Shown: one piece after another, positions 29,650 through 38,400 of the stretch | Position numbering within the stretch: position 1 is the first letter of the stretch | Layout: each line of letters opens with the position of its first letter | Source of the DNA: a virus | Length of the DNA: 64,000 nt | IMG/VR virus record: IMGVR_UViG_3300021197_001179 | Span: 1 to 64,000 of that record | Reading direction: 5' to 3' (one strand) | Translations under genes and position numbers: made by a program | Notes under the pieces: generated by a model | What the model saw: only the letters and a program-made list of their open reading frames with translations | What the model was told of the DNA's origin: nothing | Databases searched by the model: none

Positions 29650-31017
29650 ATGGCACAAACTAGTCCATTAAACGTAGCAGATAACTTGACCATACGGTCA
29701 TTGTCTGACCGTAACGATTTCCGAAATGTGTATGATCTTTCAGGAGGTTATAACAAATTCGGAATGATTGTCAACGTGCTTAACATGCCTTTCGGTGGTG
29801 GTAAGCAGTTTGACACAGATAGATATGAGAAGTCAGTAATGGGTCGTGGACACGTTATTGCTCAAATATCTGCACAGGCTGCTCCAGTTGGAACTACTAT
29901 GGTTCTTTCTCTTGCTCCTCAAGGAACTCCTCCAGCACCAGTTGACTCTTTCAGAGTTGGTGACGTTGTAGTTGCTGCTGATCACAGTGTATCCGGAAAG
30001 GTTATAGCTACTGTTCCTGGGTCAATCACAATTGAGGCTACTGAGTCTACCATTGCTAACATGCAAACTGCATTTGCTGTTAATGCTTATGTTAAGGTTC
30101 TTGGCGATAGCTCTCCAAACTTCTACTCTGACGGAAAATCTCCTCTATATGAGTTCCCAGAGTTGATTTACAACCGTTCTGCTGTCAAGCGTGATACTTA
30201 CTTAGCTTCTCGTAGAGAGAACATCAAGTCTCGTATCTACTACAAAGATAAGTTTTGGGGTGATGCACAACTAGACCTTATGGTTCAGCGATTCCTTCGT
30301 CAGATGGAAAAGCAAATGTTGTTCTCTAACCTTGCTAACTTTACATCTCAAGTAGGCGGAGAAACTGACTTGAACGGTGGTGTAAGATGGTCTATCATCA
30401 ACAGAGGTGGTGAGTACCTTCCACTTGCTTCTGCTTTGACTCAAGCTCAGTTCGACAACTTCCTTGCTAACGTGTGGTCTCGTAAGGCATCTCGTACTAC
30501 TCCATTGACATTGTTCATGGGTCGTGGTATGATGCAGCACATTCAGCGTACTTTTACTGATGGTTACATCACTAACGCTGGTTCTTACAACACATTCGGT
30601 GGCACTGAAGTTAAGGGTATTGACGTTCGTACTTACTCTATCGCTGGTGTTGACGTTGGTTTTGTAGAGCTTCCAGTATTGAATGATACTGAGTTCTTCC
30701 CAGAATTGACTACGGTTGCTGGATTGTCTAATCCTTACCGTCAGCAGCATACACTATTCGCTCTTGATCTTGATCCAATTGAGGTTAAAGGTGGTGGTCT
30801 TGCTCCTGCTATTGAGAAAATCTTCCGAGGTCCTTCTGAGTTCTACGCTGGTTACATTAAGGGCATGGCTGATGCTGGAGTCCCAACTGCTGAGAACTTT
30901 AAAGATTACTCAGTTGATATCGTAAGTTCAGTTGATGCTCACAGATGTGATGTAATGGCTGACAACGGAATCGACATGATCGGTAAGTTCTCTGGAATGA
31001 TTGAATTGATAGCTTAA
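29650..31017 (+). CDS. Major capsid protein candidate
   Basis: A 455-aa protein directly after the scaffold. It has the layout of HK97-fold capsid proteins: an N-terminal arm (SPLNVADNLTIRSLSDRNDF), then a beta insertion (VGDVVVAADHSVSGKVIATV) and a long spine-helix region (DLMVQRFLRQMEKQMLFSN), and a C-terminal half rich in short strands and Gly (GGVRWSIINRGGEYL; VDVGFVELPVLNDTEF). Size, codon richness and position match. No protease recognition site is obvious. Assignment rests on order and size. Confidence 0.8.
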   Translation: MAQTSPLNVADNLTIRSLSDRNDFRNVYDLSGGYNKFGMIVNVLNMPFGGGKQFDTDRYEKSVMGRGHVIAQISAQAAPVGTTMVLSLAPQGTPPAPVDSFRVGDVVVAADHSVSGKVIATVPGSITIEATESTIANMQTAFAVNAYVKVLGDSSPNFYSDGKSPLYEFPELIYNRSAVKRDTYLASRRENIKSRIYYKDKFWGDAQLDLMVQRFLRQMEKQMLFSNLANFTSQVGGETDLNGGVRWSIINRGGEYLPLASALTQAQFDNFLANVWSRKASRTTPLTLFMGRGMMQHIQRTFTDGYITNAGSYNTFGGTEVKGIDVRTYSIAGVDVGFVELPVLNDTEFFPELTTVAGLSNPYRQQHTLFALDLDPIEVKGGGLAPAIEKIFRGPSEFYAGYIKGMADAGVPTAENFKDYSVDIVSSVDAHRCDVMADNGIDMIGKFSGMIELIA

Positions 31018-31044
31018 TTTATAATCTTTTAATACTTAGAAAAA

Positions 31045-31800
31045 ATGAATAAAGATATCGAAATCGTTTTAAATACAACAGACGTTGTTGCTGCTGCATT
31101 TGACGTAGCTGATGGTATTGTTACAGTAGACTCCTTTTCATTCCCTTGGAAGAAAATACAAAGGATGCGAGAAGCTACTGCTGTCAACGCTGCAACTGGT
31201 TTAATTACCGTAACTCCTGCTACACCTACTCTTGGACTTGAGTACAGATTTACTCTTGTTCAGTATGTAGCTGATGCTCGTAGAGAAGTAGCTGTTAGTT
31301 ATACTGCTGACGCTGCTGACGTAGCGGCTGGTGTTAATAGCATTGTAACCAAATTAAAAACACTGATTACTGCTTACGTTAGTGGCGGAAGTCTTGATGT
31401 TACTTTTGGTGGAAGTGCTTCAACTGTTCAGATTTACTCAACATTAACTAATCCTTTGATTAACATTGGTGGGCTTCTTAATGCTACTGCTACTCCTGCT
31501 TTAGCTGGAACTGCTGGCGTTAACATGGGAGCAATCCTTGCATCTGAAGGTGTTGTAGATTCTTTTGACGCAACAGCTCCTACATCAGGTCTATTGTACA
31601 CTTCCTTTACGTTTGAACTAATGTTGCCAAAAGGTTACGGAGGTATTAATCATCAAACGGATGATCAAGCTGTAAATTTAGTTCTATACTTAGACGAAGG
31701 TGGAACAGCGTTTACTGCTTTAAGAGATGAAATTAGAGAGGTTGCTGCTGGTAAAGATCCAGACGGAACAGCAGCAGAAGAAATCCTTGGACAGGACTAA
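31045..31800 (+). CDS. Head fibre or capsid-decoration-like protein
   Basis: A 251-aa Ala/Thr/Val-rich protein of alternating strands (AAFDVADGIVTVDSFSFPW; EVAVSYTADAADVAAGVN; GGSASTVQIYSTLTNP), typical of proteins decorating the head or forming short head fibres. It follows the capsid gene and ends with a strong terminator (31829-31859), so it closes the capsid operon. No specific family recognised. Confidence 0.6.
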   Translation: MNKDIEIVLNTTDVVAAAFDVADGIVTVDSFSFPWKKIQRMREATAVNAATGLITVTPATPTLGLEYRFTLVQYVADARREVAVSYTADAADVAAGVNSIVTKLKTLITAYVSGGSLDVTFGGSASTVQIYSTLTNPLINIGGLLNATATPALAGTAGVNMGAILASEGVVDSFDATAPTSGLLYTSFTFELMLPKGYGGINHQTDDQAVNLVLYLDEGGTAFTALRDEIREVAAGKDPDGTAAEEILGQD

Positions 31801-31828
31801 TCGCTAAGACTAATCAGTTAATTTTAAG

Positions 31829-31859
31829 AAGAGGTGGCATTTTGTCACCTCTTTTTTTT
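31829..31859 (+). terminator. Rho-independent terminator after the capsid operon
   Basis: Stem AAGAGGTG (31829-31836) / CACCTCTT (31846-31853), 9-nt loop, then T tract to 31859. Confidence 0.9.
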
Positions 31860-31866
31860 ATATTTG
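31859..31866 (+). promoter_or_regulatory. Promoter box after the capsid terminator
   Basis: TATATTTG, a match to TAnnTTTG, directly behind the terminator and 19 nt before the ATG at 31886. Confidence 0.55.
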
Positions 31867-31885
31867 ATTCCTAACAAAAAGGAAA

Positions 31886-32812
31886 ATGAAAGAAATAGCA
31901 ATCATAAGACCTAAAGAACTTAGTAACGTAAAACAAGCGATTACCCTTAGTTCTACTTATAATTTAAGGGGTAAGGAATACTCTCTCAGCCAACACGGAG
32001 AGGTTAGAGCTGGAAACATAGAGTCTAACAGAGGTGATTTAAGATTTGACGGAGTTACCACTCAAAAATCTATTCAGGCAAACTCATATTCTGAAATAGA
32101 AGATGAAATTGAATTTTGGTTAAGCCATCCTCTTGTTGAGAATGTTAATGGCGATAAAAAAAATACAGCCAAGTTCTCTATTGAAATACTAGAGGAAACT
32201 AAGTCTAAGAAGCGTTCTAAGACCGTTAACATCAATAAGGTTATCTCTACGGTTTATGGCATGTCTGAGGCGCAGAGAAAGGATGTAATGTACTTTTTTA
32301 AGCAAGACCCACGAGAGATGTCTGATGATGACATTAAGTTGGTTTTAGTAGACATTAGTGAAGGCATCCTTATTAGAGAGCCTAATAGCACCAGGTTTAT
32401 CGAAACCTTTGGCTCCTTGAGTAAATCAAGTGTAGCAGAAAGGGTTGAGATGATGGTTTATGTCAACAAGGGCATAGCTACTAGCTTTGTTACTGAAGAT
32501 GCAGACAAGTTCTACATCGGTGATGTTCTTATCGGTAAGGATGAGGATGACATCGCATTGTTCTTCAAGGACAATCCACAGATGTATGATAATCTTGTCC
32601 GGTCATTGGCTGAAGGAGGAGATGAGACCGCATACAATGAAGCTCACGAAGAAGAGGCAACAGATGAGGAAACTCCATTTGCAGTAAGAATAAAGTGGGA
32701 AAAGTTGTACAAGAAGTACAAAATGAAAGGAAAGTTTCCTGCTGACTTAGAGAAGGCTATTGATCGCATCAATGCTTACGAAAAAAAGAATGGATTGACT
32801 ATAAGTGAGTAA
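31886..32812 (+). CDS. Hypothetical virion-module protein, 308 aa
   Basis: Starts MKEIAIIRPKELSNVKQAITL. The N-terminal half is beta-rich; the centre has SEAQRKDVMYFFKQDPREMS with charged helices, and the C-terminus is basic and helical (WEKLYKKYKMKGKFPADLE). Acidic in the middle (EEATDEETPFAV). It lies in its own transcription unit between two terminators. It may be an assembly or minor head protein; no family recognised. Confidence 0.6.
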   Translation: MKEIAIIRPKELSNVKQAITLSSTYNLRGKEYSLSQHGEVRAGNIESNRGDLRFDGVTTQKSIQANSYSEIEDEIEFWLSHPLVENVNGDKKNTAKFSIEILEETKSKKRSKTVNINKVISTVYGMSEAQRKDVMYFFKQDPREMSDDDIKLVLVDISEGILIREPNSTRFIETFGSLSKSSVAERVEMMVYVNKGIATSFVTEDADKFYIGDVLIGKDEDDIALFFKDNPQMYDNLVRSLAEGGDETAYNEAHEEEATDEETPFAVRIKWEKLYKKYKMKGKFPADLEKAIDRINAYEKKNGLTISE

Positions 32813-32832
32813 TCAACCTTCTATCTTACTAT

Positions 32833-32867
32833 AAAGCCCTGACCTAACGGTTGGGGCTTTCTTTTTA
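32833..32867 (+). terminator. Rho-independent terminator
   Basis: Stem AAAGCCC (32833-32839) / GGGCTTT (32854-32860), 14-nt loop, then CTTTTTA. Confidence 0.8.
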
Positions 32868-32885
32868 TGTGTCCATAACAATGCG

Positions 32886-32893
32886 TATCTTTG
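32886..32893 (+). promoter_or_regulatory. Start-proximal promoter box
   Basis: TATCTTTG 4 nt before the ATG at 32898. Confidence 0.6.
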
Positions 32894-32897
32894 CTAT

Positions 32898-33995
32898 ATG
32901 ACTACAGGATTAGATCTTTCAAAACTATTCGATGATAAGATCGATAATAGTTACTCAGACTACGTAAGTGTTGAAAAGAAGCAGAGAGCCTTTGACAACG
33001 CATTCCTGCGTATCATAGAGAACAAGTATCGTGGAATGGACACTCAGAAAGAGTTTGATGAGTTGTCTGAGTTAATCGTTATTGACAAAGAGTTCGACAT
33101 CAACAACAATAGGTTTAGAACGGTAGACGTTCCTGTTTCTTCTGTTATTACAGGTGCTACAACTACATTCGACTTTGGTGCTGAACATAATCTAATTGTT
33201 GGAGATACATTTGTTGTATCAGATACTGTTGGTGGTACAGACGTAAACGAAACATTTGTAGTTGCAACTGCACCTACACCAACTAGGGTTACTTCCACCA
33301 CGATTTTTACATCAGGAACAGTAACTGCTAACACAGGTTCTGTTTCATACAGCAAGATGCTGTCAGACTATCTACACCTCCTGGCAATGAAGTGTCGCAT
33401 GTACACCAATGCTGCTGGAGATGATGTCTATAGGATGTATAATGGTACTCCAGGGATAATAGAGTTCTTTACTCCGGTAACCTTGAGAGATGGCGAGAGA
33501 ATACTAATCACCGAATTAGGTGTGAATATGGATTTACCTCTTGTAAATACCGAGGCATATGTTAAAAGAGTCTCTGAGTTTAAATACAAATTGTATTCTG
33601 ATGAGCATCTAACAACTGGAGTTCAGGTGCAGGGCATCTACTCTAGCGGAACTGTTGTCAAGGAGATTGAATATGAGTACGGAAAGTACTACCAAAGTGA
33701 CAGAAGAATCTCTGAGTTAGGACTTCCAACAATTGAGAAGCCTAAGTATAATCAAAGTGAGAACTTTTTTAAGGTGTTCCCCGAAGAGCATAATTGCGAC
33801 AAGGTTACAGTTGACTACGTTAGGAAGCCTTCTGTGACTGTTCTAGTGGGAGATGACACACAAGATCTTGAGTTGTATTACAGTGAGACATTGCTTTATC
33901 GTTTGACTGACGAGGCTGTTAAGATGTTCTACCAAGAAACAAGAGACCCTAATCAGTATATGGTTGCTGACAAAGAAATGATTGACAACCCATAA
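32898..33995 (+). CDS. Ring or head-tail connector-like protein, 365 aa
   Basis: Starts MTTGLDLSKLFDDKIDNSY, mixed alpha/beta. Residues about 80-150 contain a beta insert (FDFGAEHNLIVGDTFVVSD) similar in style to inserts in the capsid and 1886-aa tail proteins. It is the first of the genes between head and large tail protein, where crAss-like phages encode ring (adaptor) proteins. Assignment is positional. Confidence 0.55.
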   Translation: MTTGLDLSKLFDDKIDNSYSDYVSVEKKQRAFDNAFLRIIENKYRGMDTQKEFDELSELIVIDKEFDINNNRFRTVDVPVSSVITGATTTFDFGAEHNLIVGDTFVVSDTVGGTDVNETFVVATAPTPTRVTSTTIFTSGTVTANTGSVSYSKMLSDYLHLLAMKCRMYTNAAGDDVYRMYNGTPGIIEFFTPVTLRDGERILITELGVNMDLPLVNTEAYVKRVSEFKYKLYSDEHLTTGVQVQGIYSSGTVVKEIEYEYGKYYQSDRRISELGLPTIEKPKYNQSENFFKVFPEEHNCDKVTVDYVRKPSVTVLVGDDTQDLELYYSETLLYRLTDEAVKMFYQETRDPNQYMVADKEMIDNP

Positions 33996-34087
33996 TGGTT
34001 AGTACTACAATGGTGATGTTTGAATGGGAAATAGATATTACCGATGACTACATTGATGAAATAATATACGAATACCTTGAAGACTAA
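33995..34087 (+). CDS. Possible microprotein, 30 aa
   Basis: ATG at 33995 overlaps the upstream TAA (TAATG) and opens a 30-residue acidic frame (MVSTTMVMFEWEIDITDDYI) ending LED at 34087. It overlaps the next gene's TTG start by 11 bp. Small and unrecognised; kept because the gap is otherwise empty. Confidence 0.45.
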   Translation: MVSTTMVMFEWEIDITDDYIDEIIYEYLED

Positions 34088-34736
34088 AGAATGCATAGAA
34101 TTGATACAACTCGCTGATGAGGGAGGTGTATTCACCGATGAGTCTCGTTACGACATAGGGACTATGATTGCAGTTTTAAATGCTGCTAGAGGTTTTGCTA
34201 TTACAGAATTGCACAAGCAGAACAATCGTATTCATCCTAGTTTCTTGCAGAGGGTCTATCCGGAGTACAAAAAAGAGTTGCAGCAGGATGATTGCTATAC
34301 CCTGTTTGAGGTTCCTAAGACGGTTGGCATAAATAACCAAATCGATGGGCTTATGTATGTTGGAACGATTGACGGGAAGAACTCTTTCTGGAAGATACGT
34401 ACACGTATGCAAGCTAACTCAAGAAGAAATCACAGGATTCATAGCATTGCAATGGATAAACACGTACACTTCTTGTATGACAACACAAGAGGATATTTGG
34501 AGGTGTATGACGATAAAGTAAAGTACATATTGGTAGAGGGGATATTTGGAGACCCTACGTCAATACCGGGCTTCAACTTGGAGGAGGATGATTACCCCAT
34601 CACAATGGACGCTATGAAGCGCATTGAGGATATGGTAAGAACAGGAACAATAAGAGATGTACTTAGGGTTCCTATTAATAAAATATCCAACTCTGCTGAA
34701 GATTCAAATGTTCAGCGTGACATCAAGACGAAATGA
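34077..34736 (+). CDS. Head-tail connector/ring-like protein, 219 aa (TTG start)
   Basis: Contains RGFAITELHKQNNRIHPSFLQRVYPEY and KDFNVQRDIKTK-like basic end; mixed alpha/beta with a strand-rich middle (GTIDGKNSFWKIRTRMQA). The frame opens with TTG at 34077; no in-frame ATG exists near the 5' end, so the start is unusual for this genome. Probably one of the ring/adaptor proteins. Confidence 0.55.
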   Translation: MKTKECIELIQLADEGGVFTDESRYDIGTMIAVLNAARGFAITELHKQNNRIHPSFLQRVYPEYKKELQQDDCYTLFEVPKTVGINNQIDGLMYVGTIDGKNSFWKIRTRMQANSRRNHRIHSIAMDKHVHFLYDNTRGYLEVYDDKVKYILVEGIFGDPTSIPGFNLEEDDYPITMDAMKRIEDMVRTGTIRDVLRVPINKISNSAEDSNVQRDIKTK

Positions 34737-35419
34737 TTGAAGTAGGTAAATATAGCATTGTAAGCCTACAGGATGCTGTAGAGTCTGCAAAGGAGATGCT
34801 ACGCATTCAGGATACAACAGAATTTGACGGGTTCCTATTGCGTAAGGCTGACGAAGCAATGAGGCACGTAGGTGACCTTACAACGTATGTAAAGAGGGTT
34901 TGCACCCTTTCTGTAGTTGATGGTAGAGCAAAGCTCCCTATGGGCTTTATTCGGCTTCTAGGGGTAAGGATGTCTGATTCAAACGGAAACTGTTTTGACC
35001 AGCCTTACCTGGATCTTGCATTTATAACTGATTGCGGTTGTGACACTACAGCTACCAATGGTAATTCATACCATGAGGTATTTGAAGTTCAGGACGGCTA
35101 TATTGTATTTCATAACCCCAATGACCTTTCTGCTTCAGAGATTAAATTAGCTTATCTTTCTAGAAGTGTAGATGACGATGGACTGATGCTAATGTCTGAA
35201 AGACATGAAAGAGGTGTTGAAGCCTACTTGTGTTATCACTTTACACTTTCTTTCTTTGAAAGATTTCCGGTAAATATTCGGCAAGAGTATCAGAGAATAT
35301 GGAAGAACCAAAAGCAACATTTAAAAGGAATGGCTCAGAGAGAGCGTTTTGAGGAGAACAAGCGAGAAATCGCTGCTGTCTTAAACGCTTGGATAACATC
35401 TGACAGAAACGATAGATAA
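34733..35419 (+). CDS. Ring/tail adaptor-like protein, 228 aa
   Basis: Starts MIEVGKYSIVSLQDAVESAKEM; alpha-helical first third (LLRKADEAMRHVGDLTTYVK) followed by strands around KLPMGFIRLLGVRMSD and a helical end (RERFEENKREIAAVLNA). Overlaps both neighbours by a few bases. The plan and place resemble ring proteins of crAss-like podovirus tails. Confidence 0.55.
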   Translation: MIEVGKYSIVSLQDAVESAKEMLRIQDTTEFDGFLLRKADEAMRHVGDLTTYVKRVCTLSVVDGRAKLPMGFIRLLGVRMSDSNGNCFDQPYLDLAFITDCGCDTTATNGNSYHEVFEVQDGYIVFHNPNDLSASEIKLAYLSRSVDDDGLMLMSERHERGVEAYLCYHFTLSFFERFPVNIRQEYQRIWKNQKQHLKGMAQRERFEENKREIAAVLNAWITSDRNDR

Positions 35420-38400
35420 TGGCGGATCAACCAGTAAGATTCAATCCTGTCGGTAATATGGACAAGGATGCAGACCCTCGCTATGTGCGCCAGGGTAACT
35501 ACATAGATGCCAAAAACATACAAAAACTAACAGAGAAGGGGGAGACAGGAGGGTCTGTGATTCCTACAAAAGGCAACAAGTATGCTTTTGATTTAGGTAG
35601 TGTGACCGCCCAAAGTAAGAAGTATAGGATTGAGAAAGCCGAAATTGAGAACACATACACACCTTCAAGTTTTACTACGACTAGTAAAGGAGGGGTTTAC
35701 ACTTCAATTACTTTTTCATTTAGCAATCCCCCTGCCGTATTGATTGGGGAACAAATAACAATCTCAGGAGCTTCTCCTTCAGCCTTAAATGGAACATTTT
35801 ATGTAGAAGGTATAAGTAATACCGGATTTACAATAGGTACTGTAATCCCCGGTTCTTTAAATCAAGTCTGGAGTTTAGGAATACCGACAAGTACCACAAT
35901 TAGTTTTCCTTCAACATCTATAATAACATTAGGGTCTTTTCAGATTCAGTTCTGGAGTATGAATGAAGACCAGTTGATTTCTACTATAGGTAATGATGGA
36001 ACTGTATCTAGCATTGAAACGGGGATACAAAATAGCAATATTGGACCTTACGTCAACACAACTTCCACATCGGACTATGTTGAGGTAGAATTAACTGCAT
36101 ATGATTACTATGATTATCATATAAAATCTACGGGTGATAACTATCTGAAGGTATACGCTATTCAGGAAGCTATTCCTAAAAACGTAGCTGGACCCCTTAA
36201 AGCAAACGGTTCACACGACCTTTTAGGAGACCTTTTTATAACGTCCTCAACGCTTGACTTAGAGCCTCAGAAGCTTAACTTAACAGTTATAAATGTTGGG
36301 CTTACCGGTCCCATAACTAGCGTTGTTTTTAATACTAATCATAACTTCCAAGTTGGAGATTGGATTGGCATAAGAGAATCTAATGCGAGTTGGTTAAATG
36401 GAGTCTTTTTGGTTAACTCTGTTCCATCTTCAACAGAAATTGGTATTGTCACAGCAATTGCTTGGGCTGGAGTGCCGAGTTATGATCCGTTTGATGTAGG
36501 CGATGAGCAGGTGTATCTCAATCCAAAGTCAATTGGAGAGATAGGTGTTGCCACATACAATCAAGATTCTGATGTATGGACATACACAAGGCTGCTTCGT
36601 TCTATGCAACTTAATTTTGTATTAGAACATGCAAATGATATAACCGGAAGAGATGACATAAGAAGAAAGACTCTTTACTATACTGATGATTTCAACAACA
36701 GAAGGGCTTTCTATTACTATGGAGATTACGAAACAGATGGAGCCTTAAACTTCGTCAATAGCGAAAACTTTTACTTCTATGATATAGTCTCAGAGCAATC
36801 TGAAGTTTCTGCCGCACAAATAGGTGCTGATGTGGAACTGTATCAGCAGATGGCTGGTGGGTCTATTAAATCAGGAAACAAGAGGTACTTCTGTTATTTG
36901 GTTGATTTTTTTGGCAACCAATCAGCTTACTCGTATTTAAGTAATATTGTAAGTGCTTACTCAGCGACTCCAAGTGGAACCGCTTATGGTGACGATGTTG
37001 ATGTAAATACAGGTAAGCTAAATAGGATTCTTATATCAGACATAGATAGAAGATTCTTCCAGTATATAGCTTTAGGTTACGTAGATTATGTAGAAGATGT
37101 AGTTACTGCTTTTGTTCTTTCAGAGCAAGACATTACTGCAAACTCTATGGTAATTAACCATAATGGCTCAGAAACTGCATTTGCAGTAGACCTTGCTGAT
37201 ATTCCTATTAGTCTACAGAAGACCCCTAAGAAGGCTTTGAATGTGGACATCATAGACAACAGGCTAGTCTTTTCAAATCTGCAAGAAGAACCAAAAAGAG
37301 ACATAAGAGATTGGGCTAAGACATTTAAGCATAGGATAAAAAACAAGTTCATTACTGAATCTACTAAATTTCAGATAGGAGAGTACCAAGACGTACACAC
37401 CATACATGATGATTTAGGTTACATGATTAACGAAACCTACAGATTCGGTGTGCAAGTTAGATGGACTGACAATGGTCAGTGGTCAGAAGCTGCATGGGTT
37501 GATGATATTAAAGTTGATTTTGACACTGATAATACGGTAAACCCATTTAATGACAATCGTAGAGATCAAACGGGGAGTGATTTGTTGACCAATTATGACT
37601 TGACAGAAAGCCTATATGATTTCAATAATCCACTTCCATTACCTATAAATCCAGACACTGGAGAAGAAGCAGTTGGGATTGGAGTCCCCCCTAGATATCC
37701 TAACACAGCTAAAGTAAAGGTGGCTTACGTAGAGTTCTTTGGCTTTGACTTTACCTACGAAATAAATGGAGAGCCCCTATCAAACTTAATAGATAAGATA
37801 AAGATTGTTCGTGTAGAATGTATTCCTGAAGTATTAGCTACGGGAGCCTCTGTCCTATCTGTTGGTATGGGTTCTACCGTAGAAGACGCTGATTTTGGGA
37901 GTTTTGTTGGTGAAACTTTGGTTAACAATCAGTTTGATATGGAGTACACCCAAGATAACATGGTTGACTCAACCAATTATTTGAGCTTGCCTTCTTCAAT
38001 TGATCCTGAATTGTCCAATGTTGAATTTAGCAACATAACAGGTCAAACTATTTCGATTACAAACCCCACCTTTCCTTTAGCTTATGGATTCAACAACGGG
38101 AATATATACAAAAACGTACTTCCATCGTTATGTTTGACTGAGCATCAAGCTGACCCTCCTTTTAATTGGAAGACCTTTAAAGGAACTTTTCACGAGTATC
38201 CTTTTGCATATGGTAGTCCTGTTCAAGGCGGTATTAGACCGATATTCTTTTTTGATTACGGTCCTACCATGATATCAAACAAGAGTAGAAAAGACTATCA
38301 GTTTTATATCGATAGCAACAGCTACTATAATCAGTTTGGTTTTACTTTGGGTGGAGAAATAAACCCTCCATTATTCCCAGCTCTTAGTCTTCCAAACACT

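Noticed and set aside
30271-30750. Leftward 159-aa frame inside the capsid gene
   Set aside because: Antisense of the capsid gene; Ser/Thr/Val-rich shadow.
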